Assembly: GCA_031263625.1 (NCBI GenBank)
Contig: JAISFK010000444.1
Coordinates: 1 to 13,140 of the forward strand
From: Clostridiales bacterium
GTDB taxonomy: Bacteria > Bacillota > Clostridia > WRLR01
Direction: 5' to 3'
Length of the DNA stretch: 13,140 nucleotides
In this document: positions 6,540-13,140 of the stretch, piece by piece
Numbering within the stretch: the stretch's first letter is position 1
How the letters are laid out: every line of letters starts with the position of its first letter
The notes under the pieces: model-generated
The model's database searches: none
Told to the model about the DNA's origin: nothing
What the model saw: only the letters and a program-made list of their open reading frames with translations
Translations under genes and position numbers: made by a program

Positions 6540-6594
6540 CGTGTTCGATTGGAAACTAGAATGTCGAAAACAAAGCGGAAGGGGCGGGCGGCGC

Positions 6595-7512
6595 ATGAAA
6601 GCATTGCTGAGGAACACGTACAAGAACCGGGCGCTTGCGCTGATGGCCCTGCCGGGCGTCGTTTTGGCCGTCCTGTTTTCCTATGTTCCCATGGCGGGCC
6701 TCGTGACCGCGTTCAAGCGGTTCGACTATTCCGCCGGCATATGGGGCAGCCCATGGGTCTGGTTTGACAACTTCAAATTTCTCTTTTCGTCCCATGACCT
6801 GACATTTCGGATGCTGCGCAACACGGTCGGCTATTATTTGCTGTTCACGGCGGTCACCACCGTGCTCAACGTGGCGCTGGCCATCGCGCTGAACGAGGCG
6901 CGGGGCAAGCGCTTCGCGAAAATCGCGCAGAGCCTCATGATCCTGCCGAGATTCATCTCGTGGGTCGCCGTGACGTTTATCGTCACCGCCCTGCTGGATC
7001 CCAAAAAGGGCATGTTCAACCATCTGCTGGAGCAGTTTGGCAAAAATCCCGTGTCCTGGTACACGGAGCCCGGCTACTGGCCCGCAATCCTGACCATTGT
7101 CGTGGTGTGGTCCTCGGTCGGCTACGGCTCCGTGCTGTATCTTTCGGCGCTCGCGGGCATGGACGAGGTATTCGAGTCCGCCGCGCTGGACGGCGCGAGC
7201 AAATGGCAGCAGATATGGTACATAACGCTGCCGATGCTCGCCTCGCTGGTCTGCGTCCTGACCCTCATGGGGCTTGGCGGGATCATGACGAGCAACACGG
7301 GTCTTTTCTTCCAGGTGACGAAGAACGTCGGCGCGCTTTACCCCGCGACGCAGACGATCGACGCCTACGTGCTGAACGCGCTGAGCAGCAGCAACACGAG
7401 CTTCGGGATGACGGCGGCGGTGACTTTCTTCCAGTCCTTTGTCGGGTTCGCGATGGTATTCTCCGTCAACATGATCGTGCGGAGGATAGAGCCGGAGTTC
7501 GCCCTGTTTTAA
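6595..7512 (+). CDS. lplB: ABC sugar-importer permease, LplB type
   Basis: First membrane subunit of a binding-protein-dependent oligosaccharide importer. ATG 6595 (305 aa) follows GGAAGGGG at 6577-6584; the frame extends upstream to 6541 without a better ribosome site. The protein begins with a basic segment (LLRNTYKNRALALMALPG) and TM1 carrying FSYVPMAGLVTAFKRFDY, highly typical of LplB/YteP proteins. About six membrane helices are apparent. The cytoplasmic EAA loop that docks the ATPase is at about 195-220: ESAALDGASKWQQIWYITLP. The C-terminus GFAMVFSVNMIVRRIEPEFALF is also typical. It is the first gene after the promoter at 6510. No ATPase gene is present; such systems commonly use a shared MsmX-like ATPase encoded elsewhere (family knowledge). 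The symbol is a family name and does not prove lipoprotein-sugar specificity. Confidence 0.93.
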   Translation: MKALLRNTYKNRALALMALPGVVLAVLFSYVPMAGLVTAFKRFDYSAGIWGSPWVWFDNFKFLFSSHDLTFRMLRNTVGYYLLFTAVTTVLNVALAIALNEARGKRFAKIAQSLMILPRFISWVAVTFIVTALLDPKKGMFNHLLEQFGKNPVSWYTEPGYWPAILTIVVVWSSVGYGSVLYLSALAGMDEVFESAALDGASKWQQIWYITLPMLASLVCVLTLMGLGGIMTSNTGLFFQVTKNVGALYPATQTIDAYVLNALSSSNTSFGMTAAVTFFQSFVGFAMVFSVNMIVRRIEPEFALF

Positions 7513-7520
7513 ATTTGGCA

Positions 7521-7680
7521 AAGCATGAATACGCATGGCATATCGCACATGGCATGTGATACATAGAGCATATGGCATATGATACGCGGAGCATATGACG
7601 CATAGAGCATACGGTATATGCCGCATAGCACATAGCATATGGCTCATGGCATAGCATATGGCTTCATGCCGCATGGCATG
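7521..7680. repeat. GCATA/CATATG-rich repeat tract between the permease genes
   Basis: About 160 bp made of degenerate GCATA, CATATG, CATGG and CATAGAG words, including five CATATG palindromes. Its base composition is much more A+T-rich than the flanking genes. It starts just after the lplB stop and runs into the possible 5' end of the next gene, where it provides several in-frame ATGs (7639, 7666, 7678). I see no promoter, tRNA or conserved small ORF in it. Confidence 0.85.
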
Positions 7681-7704
7681 GGGGAGCAAGGGGGGGGCGC
7701 CGCG

Positions 7705-8610
7705 TTGCGCACGGGGAGGAAGCCGCAAAAAGTCCAAAAAGGCCAGATCGCGCTGCACGGCGTCCTGGGGCTGTACGCCCTGGCGTGCCTGCTGCCCGTT
7801 CTGCTGATCCTGATCGTCTCTTTCAGCTCGGAGGCGAGCATAAACAGCAAGGGATTCAGCTTTTTTCCCGACGGGCTCACGCTCGAGGCGTACAGGTACA
7901 TGCTCAAGTTCGGCGGCCAGGTGCTCCGCTCCTATTTCGTGACGATCTATGAAACGGCCTGCGGAACCATGCTGTCGCTCCTGCTCTGCAGCATGCTCGG
8001 ATACGCTTTGAGCCGGAAGGATTTCGCGCTGCGCGGGTTTCTGTCCGTATTTCTCCTGATCACCATGCTCTTCAACGGCGGGCTGTTTTCCAATTACGTC
8101 ATCCTGTCGCAGGCGTACCATCTGAGAAACAACCTGCTGGTTCTGATTCTGCCCGGAGCGGTGAGCGCGTTCAACATATTCATTTTCCGCACGTTCATAA
8201 CGGCGAACGTGCCGGACTCGCTCGTTGACGCCGCCAAAATTGACGGCGCGGGCGAGTTCCGCCTGTTCTTCGTCATCGTTTTTCCCGTGCTGAAGCCTGT
8301 GCTCGCGGCGATAGGCTTCATGCTGGCCGTCGGGCACTGGAACGAGTGGCAGACCGCGTTTCTCTACATCGACGATTCCAGGTTCGCGACGCTGCAGCTG
8401 ATGCTGATACGTATAGAGAAGGAGATCCAATACCTGCTGGAGCGCATCAACGACCTTTCGCCGGAGGAAATGCGGCTGTTCAAAAAGATACCCAACGAAG
8501 CCACCCGAATGGCGATCCTCATGGTTACTCTCGGCCCGATCATGTTCGCCTATCCCTTTTTCCAGAAGCACTTCGTGAAGGGGATAACAATAGGCGCCGT
8601 GAAGGGCTGA
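7705..8610 (+). CDS. ytcP: ABC sugar-importer permease, YtcP type
   Basis: Second membrane subunit, pairing with LplB. The start is uncertain. I chose TTG 7705 (301 aa) because AAGGGGGGGG (7688-7697) lies 7 nt upstream and it leaves a short basic N-terminus (RTGRKPQKVQKGQ) before TM1, as in homologues. In-frame ATGs at 7639, 7666 and 7678 would add up to 22 residues encoded by repeat DNA and have no clear ribosome site. About six membrane helices are apparent. Family marks are SFSSEASI after TM1, FNGGLFSNYVI and the EAA loop SLVDAAKIDGAGEFRLFFVIVFP (about 195-217). The cytoplasmic or loop sequence GHWNEWQTAFLYI and the C-terminal FFQKHFVKGITIGAVKG are near-diagnostic for YtcP-like permeases. 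It is co-directional with lplB across the repeat tract and has no promoter of its own that I can see. Confidence 0.92.
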   Translation: MRTGRKPQKVQKGQIALHGVLGLYALACLLPVLLILIVSFSSEASINSKGFSFFPDGLTLEAYRYMLKFGGQVLRSYFVTIYETACGTMLSLLLCSMLGYALSRKDFALRGFLSVFLLITMLFNGGLFSNYVILSQAYHLRNNLLVLILPGAVSAFNIFIFRTFITANVPDSLVDAAKIDGAGEFRLFFVIVFPVLKPVLAAIGFMLAVGHWNEWQTAFLYIDDSRFATLQLMLIRIEKEIQYLLERINDLSPEEMRLFKKIPNEATRMAILMVTLGPIMFAYPFFQKHFVKGITIGAVKG

Positions 8611-8738
8611 CATAACAAGCGCGAGCCGCCCGGCCACCTGGCCACCGGCTGGCTGTCTGGCTGCCTATGCTCTGGCGGGGCGGCCGGGGCGGTCGGCGCG
8701 GCCGGAGCGGCTCAGCACAAAAAAAGGAGGGAAACGCA
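8611..8738. other. Gap between ytcP and the lipoprotein gene: low-complexity G+C tract
   Basis: 128 bp with repeated CTGGCCACC/GGCTGGCTG words followed by GGCGGGGCGGCCGGGGCGG-type words, and finally the strong ribosome site GGAGGG (8726-8731). No promoter hexamers or T-tailed terminator are visible, so the binding-protein gene is probably cotranscribed with the permeases. An in-frame ATG at 8670 would only extend the next gene through this tract and has no ribosome site. Confidence 0.6.
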
Positions 8739-8877
8739 ATGAGAGCAACGAACGCAATGAAAGCAACGAGTGCAACAGGCGCAACAAGTGCAGCGAGGAC
8801 CATGGGCGCAACGAGCGCAGCACTAGCAACGAGAACCATTGGTGCAACGCGAGCGACGAGCGCAACGCGAGCGTCAA
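8739..8877 (+). repeat. 9-bp-type repeat encoding the lipoprotein's extended N-terminus
   Basis: Degenerate GCAACGAGC-like units recur about every 9 bp, encoding repeated AT, SAT, GAT and RAT words (residues 1-46). The tract contains internal in-frame ATGs at 8757 and near 8802 without good ribosome sites. It lengthens the n-region of the signal peptide from the usual few residues to nearly 50. Confidence 0.87.
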
Positions 8878-10520
8878 AAAGGGCGCTGGCCTGCCTGCTC
8901 GCCGCCTTGCTTGCCGCAGCCGCGCTGGCCGCGTGCAACGGCGGCGGCAACTCGCCGCCTGCCGCGACGAGCAGCACGGCATCGGCGGCGGCAACCGAAA
9001 GCACGGAGGCTACGGCGGCCAGCCAGGCGCAGGAGGGCGAGCCGCCTGCCGCAGAAGGCGGCGCGGCATCGGCGGCAGACGAAGGGGGGGCGGCGGCCGA
9101 GCCTTCCGGCCAGACGGCGCAAGCAACGCAGGAGGCGCAAGCGGGCGAGGAGCTTGAGCCGGTGACGCTGAGGCTTTTCCTGCGGGAGCCCGCCATGCCG
9201 GACGACGCCATGGTGGCGGAGTACGTCTCCAACCTGCCGGAGGTAAAGGCGCTGAACGCCACAATCGAGTTCGCCAAATACCCCGGCTGGAACGAAGTGC
9301 ATGAAAAGCTCCCGCTGCTGCTCGCGTCGGACGAGCCCATGGACATTGGCTTCGACGCCGGCGGGAGCTGGACATACGTCCCGCATGCGCAGGTCCATGC
9401 GTATCTGGACATCACGGACATGCTCGACGCCGTCGCGCCTAAGCTGAAAGCGGCGATCCCCGACGCCTTCTGGGAGGGCGCGCGGATCAACGACGGGCGG
9501 ATCTACGGCGTGCCGACATACAAGGAGATCGGCGAGCAGCCCGCCCTGTGGGCGGAAAAAGAGTTTCTCGACAAGCACGGGATCGACAGCGGCGCCATCA
9601 AATCGCTCGGCGACGCGGCGGCAATCCTCGAGGCGCTGGAGAGCGAGCCGGAGCGCGCCAAATTCATGGCCAACAAAAACTACGATTTTTCCATGCTGGA
9701 CGGCGCCCAATACCTCTACGACGTGATCGGCAGCATGACGTGGGTTTCGAGAGGCGACGGCAAGACCGTGACCAGCTGGTACATGACCCCCGAGTACGAG
9801 GCGTTCGTCCGCAAAATGAGGGAATGGTACAACAAGGGCTGGATATCCAGCGACGTCGCCACGCGCGAAACCTACAACGAGTACATAACCGAAGGCGCCC
9901 ACCTGTACGGCCTGAGCTTTACGGGCTATGCCCCGCTGCAGGAGATAGGCAACTCAAGCAACTACGGCAAAGAGCTCGTCTACATGCCTGTCGGGCCGGT
10001 CAAGGTCACGAACAACTCCACCCGCGGATCCATCTTCGTCATATTCCGAAAGAGCGAGCACCCCGAGCGCGCCCTGCAGTTCCTGGAAGTGTGGAATACC
10101 GTGCCGGAGGTCAAAAATGCGATCGCCTTCGGCCTGGAGGGCAGGCACTACAACCTGGTGGACGGCCAGGTGCAGGCAATAGAGGGCAGCGGCGACCTGT
10201 ACTGGTGCCAGAACTGGACGTCGGGCAACAACATGATCAGCTACACGCTCGTCGGCGAGCCGAAGGACAAATGGCAGCAGTACGAGGCTTGGAACGACAC
10301 GGCCGTCAACTCCGTCTGCCTCGGCTTCACGCCGGACGATTCCGCAATATCGGACAAACTGGCGGCGTGCGCCGCAGTCGTCTCGGAATACCACCCGCTG
10401 CTCGAGTGCGGCGCGATCGACCCCGAGGAAAACCTGCCGAAATTCATCCAGGCGCTGAAAGACGCGGGCGTGGAGGACATCATCGCCGAGCACCAGCTGC
10501 AGTTCGACGCGTGGAAATAG
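8739..10520 (+). CDS. Extracellular solute-binding lipoprotein, DUF3502-type
   Basis: Membrane-anchored binding protein that captures the sugar and hands it to the LplB/YtcP pair. ATG 8739 (593 aa) is set by GGAGGG 7 nt upstream. The export signal is very long: 48 Thr/Ala-rich residues with repeats come first, then the usual basic residues and hydrophobic core (SKRALACLLAALLAAAALAAC). The lipobox is LAAC and the lipidated cysteine is Cys66. A Ser/Ala/Glu-rich tether (about 67-140) leads to the periplasmic-binding fold (from EPVTLRLFLRE). PEYEAFVRKMREWYNKGWIS and the C-terminal block PLLECGAIDPEENLPKFI...EHQLQFDAWK are typical of DUF3502 (LipO/YtcQ-like) proteins. It follows the permeases, whereas this gene often precedes or follows them in related loci. 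The ligand is unknown. Confidence 0.93.
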   Translation: MRATNAMKATSATGATSAARTMGATSAALATRTIGATRATSATRASKRALACLLAALLAAAALAACNGGGNSPPAATSSTASAAATESTEATAASQAQEGEPPAAEGGAASAADEGGAAAEPSGQTAQATQEAQAGEELEPVTLRLFLREPAMPDDAMVAEYVSNLPEVKALNATIEFAKYPGWNEVHEKLPLLLASDEPMDIGFDAGGSWTYVPHAQVHAYLDITDMLDAVAPKLKAAIPDAFWEGARINDGRIYGVPTYKEIGEQPALWAEKEFLDKHGIDSGAIKSLGDAAAILEALESEPERAKFMANKNYDFSMLDGAQYLYDVIGSMTWVSRGDGKTVTSWYMTPEYEAFVRKMREWYNKGWISSDVATRETYNEYITEGAHLYGLSFTGYAPLQEIGNSSNYGKELVYMPVGPVKVTNNSTRGSIFVIFRKSEHPERALQFLEVWNTVPEVKNAIAFGLEGRHYNLVDGQVQAIEGSGDLYWCQNWTSGNNMISYTLVGEPKDKWQQYEAWNDTAVNSVCLGFTPDDSAISDKLAACAAVVSEYHPLLECGAIDPEENLPKFIQALKDAGVEDIIAEHQLQFDAWK

Positions 10521-10540
10521 GCGCGGCGGCGATTCGATTC

Positions 10541-10576
10541 GCATGAGCAAGAATATGGGCATGAGCAAGAATATGG
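10541..10576 (+). repeat. Exact 18-bp tandem repeat after the lipoprotein gene
   Basis: GCATGAGCAAGAATATGG occurs twice in a row with no mismatch, beginning 21 bp after the lipoprotein stop codon. It is outside any gene and contains no ribosome site or promoter that I recognise. It immediately precedes a strong hairpin. Confidence 0.9.
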
Positions 10577-10581
10577 GCAAA

Positions 10582-10626
10582 CGCCGCCCAAGCCTCGCGC
10601 CTCCATGCGCGGCGGCCTGGGCGGCG
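10582..10626 (+). other. Imperfect hairpin between the lipoprotein and lyase genes
   Basis: The left arm (10582-10600, beginning CGCCGCCCAAGCC) pairs with the right arm (10607-10626, ending GGCCTGGGCGGCG) around a 6-nt loop, with one mismatch and one bulge. No T-run follows, so it is not a standard terminator. In an operon it could stabilise the upstream importer transcript or attenuate transcription into the lyase gene. Confidence 0.6.
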
Positions 10627-10659
10627 GCAAATTGAGCTGAATTGAAAGGATGGTTGATT

Positions 10660-13140
10660 ATGCTGAATCTGCTGAATCTACCGAATTGCAACAAGGCGCG
10701 CTTAATGCGCCTGGCAAAAACATTGACGGCGCTCATTCTCGCGCTGGCTCTGTGCGCGCCGTCCGGGCTCGCGGCCCTGGCCGATCCGGCCCCGCCCTCC
10801 GGCGACAGCCCGGCGGCCGCTCAGGAACCGGCGCTGAAAGTGGTTGGCGTCCCCGCGATCGGCGAGCACCCGCGCGTGCTGATCACCGCCGGGGAGCTGC
10901 CGGCGTGGCGCGAGCGCCTGAAAAACACGCCGTCCGGCCAGCGCTCGCTCGCGGCGCTCCGCCTGTGGGCGGGCGAATCCATGATGAACGCGGACGCGCC
11001 GCTGCGCCGGCTGTATGACATTCTGGTCGGGGGCGACGCGCAGGAGATAGCCGCATACGCGCCGGAGGACAGCCTCGAGGAGTGGCTGCTCGGCAATTTC
11101 TTCTACGCATTCCTGTTCGAGTCCATAGACATTCTGGCGCGCGACGACGCGGCTGCCGGGGCGGAGCTCGCGAAAGCGTACCATTCCGTGAATTTGACGC
11201 TGGACGGCGCGATCAGCAACACGAGAATAAGCGGCGCCATCACCACTTTCCCCAATCTGGGCACCCAAACCGGCGCGTACCACGGCTATGTCTATGATTT
11301 CCTTTACAACTACATGACGGACGGCCAGCGCGACCTGGCGCGGTCGATAATCGCCAAAATGCTCGCCCCCACGCAGTACCTTTACGGCATGGAGCCGGAC
11401 ACCCTGCCCCAGGGGCGCACCTACAACTGGATGGGCGCGGGCATGCACAACGTGACCCTCAACCTGTGCATAGAGGGCGAGCAGGGCTACAGGCCGGATC
11501 TGTACGAGCAGGGCAAGACGCTCATGCGCGACTTTCTGACCTACGGCATCCACCCGTCCGGCTACCCCATCGAGGACATGCACTACTACCATTACGGGAT
11601 GCACTTCGGCTCCGAGGCGCTGGCGGCCTTGGTTCACCGCGGGGACTACGACGCGGTGGTAAAGGGCACCAACTACGAGAAGATGGACGACTGGTATTTT
11701 TACGAGATGGAGCCATACGGCTACGCGTTTTCCATGGTCGGGGACACGGTGAACGATTTGGGCGGTTCCATGACCGCGTACTTTTTGCGCAAAAACCTTT
11801 GGCCGGACGACCCGGTGTTCGATTTCGTCTACCGCAACCGCATCAAGGACGATTACAGCGGGATCGGCAGCAGGGGCGACCTTATGATGGCAGTGCTTTA
11901 CGCCATGGACTGGAACGGCGGCGGCGGCGTGGCGCCCGCCGAGTGCGAATACACCCAGTGGGGAATACTCGCCGACACATTCGACGGCAATGGCGAGATC
12001 GCCTGGGATCCGGAAGCGCTGGGGCTGTCGCTCGACTTTTGGGAGGAATACAGGGGGCACCCCTCAGCGCGCTCCGACTGGTCAAAGGACGCTGCCAAGC
12101 TGATGTTCCGCGCGAACGTGGACAACTTCGAGGGGTCGGGCCACGCCCATTCCAACGCGGGCGACTTCACGCTGACCGCCATGGGGCAGAAATGGGCGAT
12201 AGACAGGGGCATGGGCATCTCCGAGGCGACAATGCACAACCAGGTAATCATCGACGGCAAGGGGCAGGAGTTCTTCCCAACCTCCGGCGAGCTGGTCAGC
12301 GCCGTCTCCGAGCCGCTGGGCATGGCCGCCGTGGCGGACGCGAAGCACCCGTGGGAATTTCGCGAGGCGGGCACGAGCCGCATAGGGACGGACAGGAACA
12401 AGGGATACTCGTGGTATATACCGGGCGGCATCGCTACGAGCAACAACCCGTCGATGGAGGCGCAGACCGGCACGATGGAAAAGGCGTTCCGCTCCGCGTC
12501 GCTGATACGCGGCGATCACTCATACGCGCTCGTAACGGACGACATCCAGAAGGACGATGCGGCGCACGAATACCAGTGGATGATGCAGGTGCCAAACGAG
12601 GTTGAGGCGAAAGGCGCGGCCGGCAAGGACATAGTTTTAGGCGTCGCCGACGAACAGGATGATTCGCCCCGCCTGCTCGTGCGCTCTCTGGAGGGCGGAT
12701 CCACCCCCGCCGCGTCCAAGCGGGAGCTGGAGACATACCTGATTCAGCGGTCGCAGGAGGTGTCCGAATCCACTGCGAGCTACGGCGACGGCAAGCGGGT
12801 GGTTATCACCGCGCAGGCCGTCGCGCCCGCGTTCAGGACGCTGCTGATCCCGCACCGCAACGGCGAGGCGCTGCCGGAAACCTCATTCGACGGCAACACG
12901 CTGACCGTGGAGTGGCCGGGGCAGAAGGACGTGTTCACATTCAGCGAGCATGAAGACGGCTACGCGGTCGACAGCATGACGCGCAACGGCGCCGAAACTT
13001 TTGCCGGCACGGCGGGCGGCGCCGCGCCCGGCCAAGTGGCGACTCCCGCGCCCGGCGTGCATCCGCGCGTGCTGATCACCCCCGACGAGCTGCCTGCGTG
13101 GCGCGAGCGCCTGCAAAGCGTCAAGGCCGAGCAGCGCGCG
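10660..13140 (+). CDS. Secreted heparinase II/III-like protein with a duplicated module (3' end outside window)
   Basis: Probable extracellular polysaccharide lyase or related carbohydrate-active protein. ATG 10660 follows AAAGGA (10645-10650); ATG 10705 is an alternative that would give a more usual signal peptide. The hydrophobic core TLTALILALALC ends near SGLAALA (about residue 40). The module starts with HPRVLIT (70-76) and ELPAWRERL, typical of heparinase II/III-like proteins. An all-alpha toroid-like region contains NWMGAGMHN (N256, H263) and HYYHYGMH (308-315). A beta-rich domain has GHAHSNAGDFTLTAMG with H495 and H497, resembling the family's C-terminal His block. These His/Tyr residues are candidate catalytic or metal ligands, not proven. 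From 13060 the HPRVLIT...WRERL segment is repeated, so a second module of about 730 residues probably follows. The frame is open for all 827 codons. Substrate unknown; glycosaminoglycan-like or another uronate polymer is an inference. Confidence 0.83.
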   Translation, partial: MLNLLNLPNCNKARLMRLAKTLTALILALALCAPSGLAALADPAPPSGDSPAAAQEPALKVVGVPAIGEHPRVLITAGELPAWRERLKNTPSGQRSLAALRLWAGESMMNADAPLRRLYDILVGGDAQEIAAYAPEDSLEEWLLGNFFYAFLFESIDILARDDAAAGAELAKAYHSVNLTLDGAISNTRISGAITTFPNLGTQTGAYHGYVYDFLYNYMTDGQRDLARSIIAKMLAPTQYLYGMEPDTLPQGRTYNWMGAGMHNVTLNLCIEGEQGYRPDLYEQGKTLMRDFLTYGIHPSGYPIEDMHYYHYGMHFGSEALAALVHRGDYDAVVKGTNYEKMDDWYFYEMEPYGYAFSMVGDTVNDLGGSMTAYFLRKNLWPDDPVFDFVYRNRIKDDYSGIGSRGDLMMAVLYAMDWNGGGGVAPAECEYTQWGILADTFDGNGEIAWDPEALGLSLDFWEEYRGHPSARSDWSKDAAKLMFRANVDNFEGSGHAHSNAGDFTLTAMGQKWAIDRGMGISEATMHNQVIIDGKGQEFFPTSGELVSAVSEPLGMAAVADAKHPWEFREAGTSRIGTDRNKGYSWYIPGGIATSNNPSMEAQTGTMEKAFRSASLIRGDHSYALVTDDIQKDDAAHEYQWMMQVPNEVEAKGAAGKDIVLGVADEQDDSPRLLVRSLEGGSTPAASKRELETYLIQRSQEVSESTASYGDGKRVVITAQAVAPAFRTLLIPHRNGEALPETSFDGNTLTVEWPGQKDVFTFSEHEDGYAVDSMTRNGAETFAGTAGGAAPGQVATPAPGVHPRVLITPDELPAWRERLQSVKAEQRA

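Noticed and set aside
6556..8637. A 693-codon open frame antisense to both permeases
   Set aside because: It crosses two clear permease genes and the CATATG tract, has no ribosome site, and encodes His/Arg/Gln-rich sequence without domains. It is a shadow of the G+C-rich codon pattern.
1175..10576. Repeat tracts considered as a diversity-generating retroelement or retron
   Set aside because: No reverse transcriptase, template/variable repeat pair or adenine-specific variation is seen; each tract is a local tandem repeat with its own unit.
10582..10626. Hairpin considered as a Rho-independent terminator
   Set aside because: No T-run follows the stem, and the next gene on the same strand has no visible promoter of its own.

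Overview
The window (13,140 bp, high G+C) looks like a carbohydrate-use locus from a G+C-rich Gram-positive bacterium of the Bacillota (Paenibacillus-like, or a high-G+C clostridial relative). The reasons are an LplB/YtcP-type sugar permease pair with a DUF3502-type lipoprotein and no local ATPase, a YesM/YesN-type two-component pair, strong GGAGG ribosome sites, TTG/GTG starts and sigma-A-like promoters. Species cannot be told from the sequence.

Layout. 1-2672 (minus): an SGNH/GDSL hydrolase, then a GH29 alpha-L-fucosidase that leaves the window on the left. 2673-3044: a divergent promoter region with one sigma-A-like promoter in each direction and a cluster of GGATTATT-type direct repeats. 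3045-6358 (plus): an AraC-type response regulator and a membrane histidine kinase, overlapping by 13 bp. 6359-6594: a repeat tract, then a promoter with a likely AraC-type operator. 6595-13140 (plus): two permeases, a solute-binding lipoprotein, and a secreted heparinase II/III-like protein that leaves the window on the right just as a second copy of its N-terminal module begins.

How it fits together (inference): the kinase senses a glycan fragment outside the cell. The regulator activates the importer operon through direct repeats beside the lplB promoter, and possibly the divergent hydrolase operon. The secreted lyase-like protein cuts polymer outside, the ABC importer (probably using a shared ATPase encoded elsewhere) takes up oligosaccharides, and the cytoplasmic fucosidase and SGNH hydrolase remove fucose and perhaps ester groups. 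A fucosylated, uronate-containing glycan would suit this gene set, but the substrate is not shown by the sequence.

The most unusual property is a dense set of unrelated short tandem repeats (minisatellites) inside genes, at gene starts, just after stops and in leaders. Unit lengths are about 9, 11, 12, 15, 18, 20, 30, 48 and 51 bp. Within reading frames the units are multiples of 3 and form Gly/Ala-rich or Thr/Ala-rich inserts in loops and termini, while catalytic and membrane cores stay clean. Several tracts lie where they could change expression or export.
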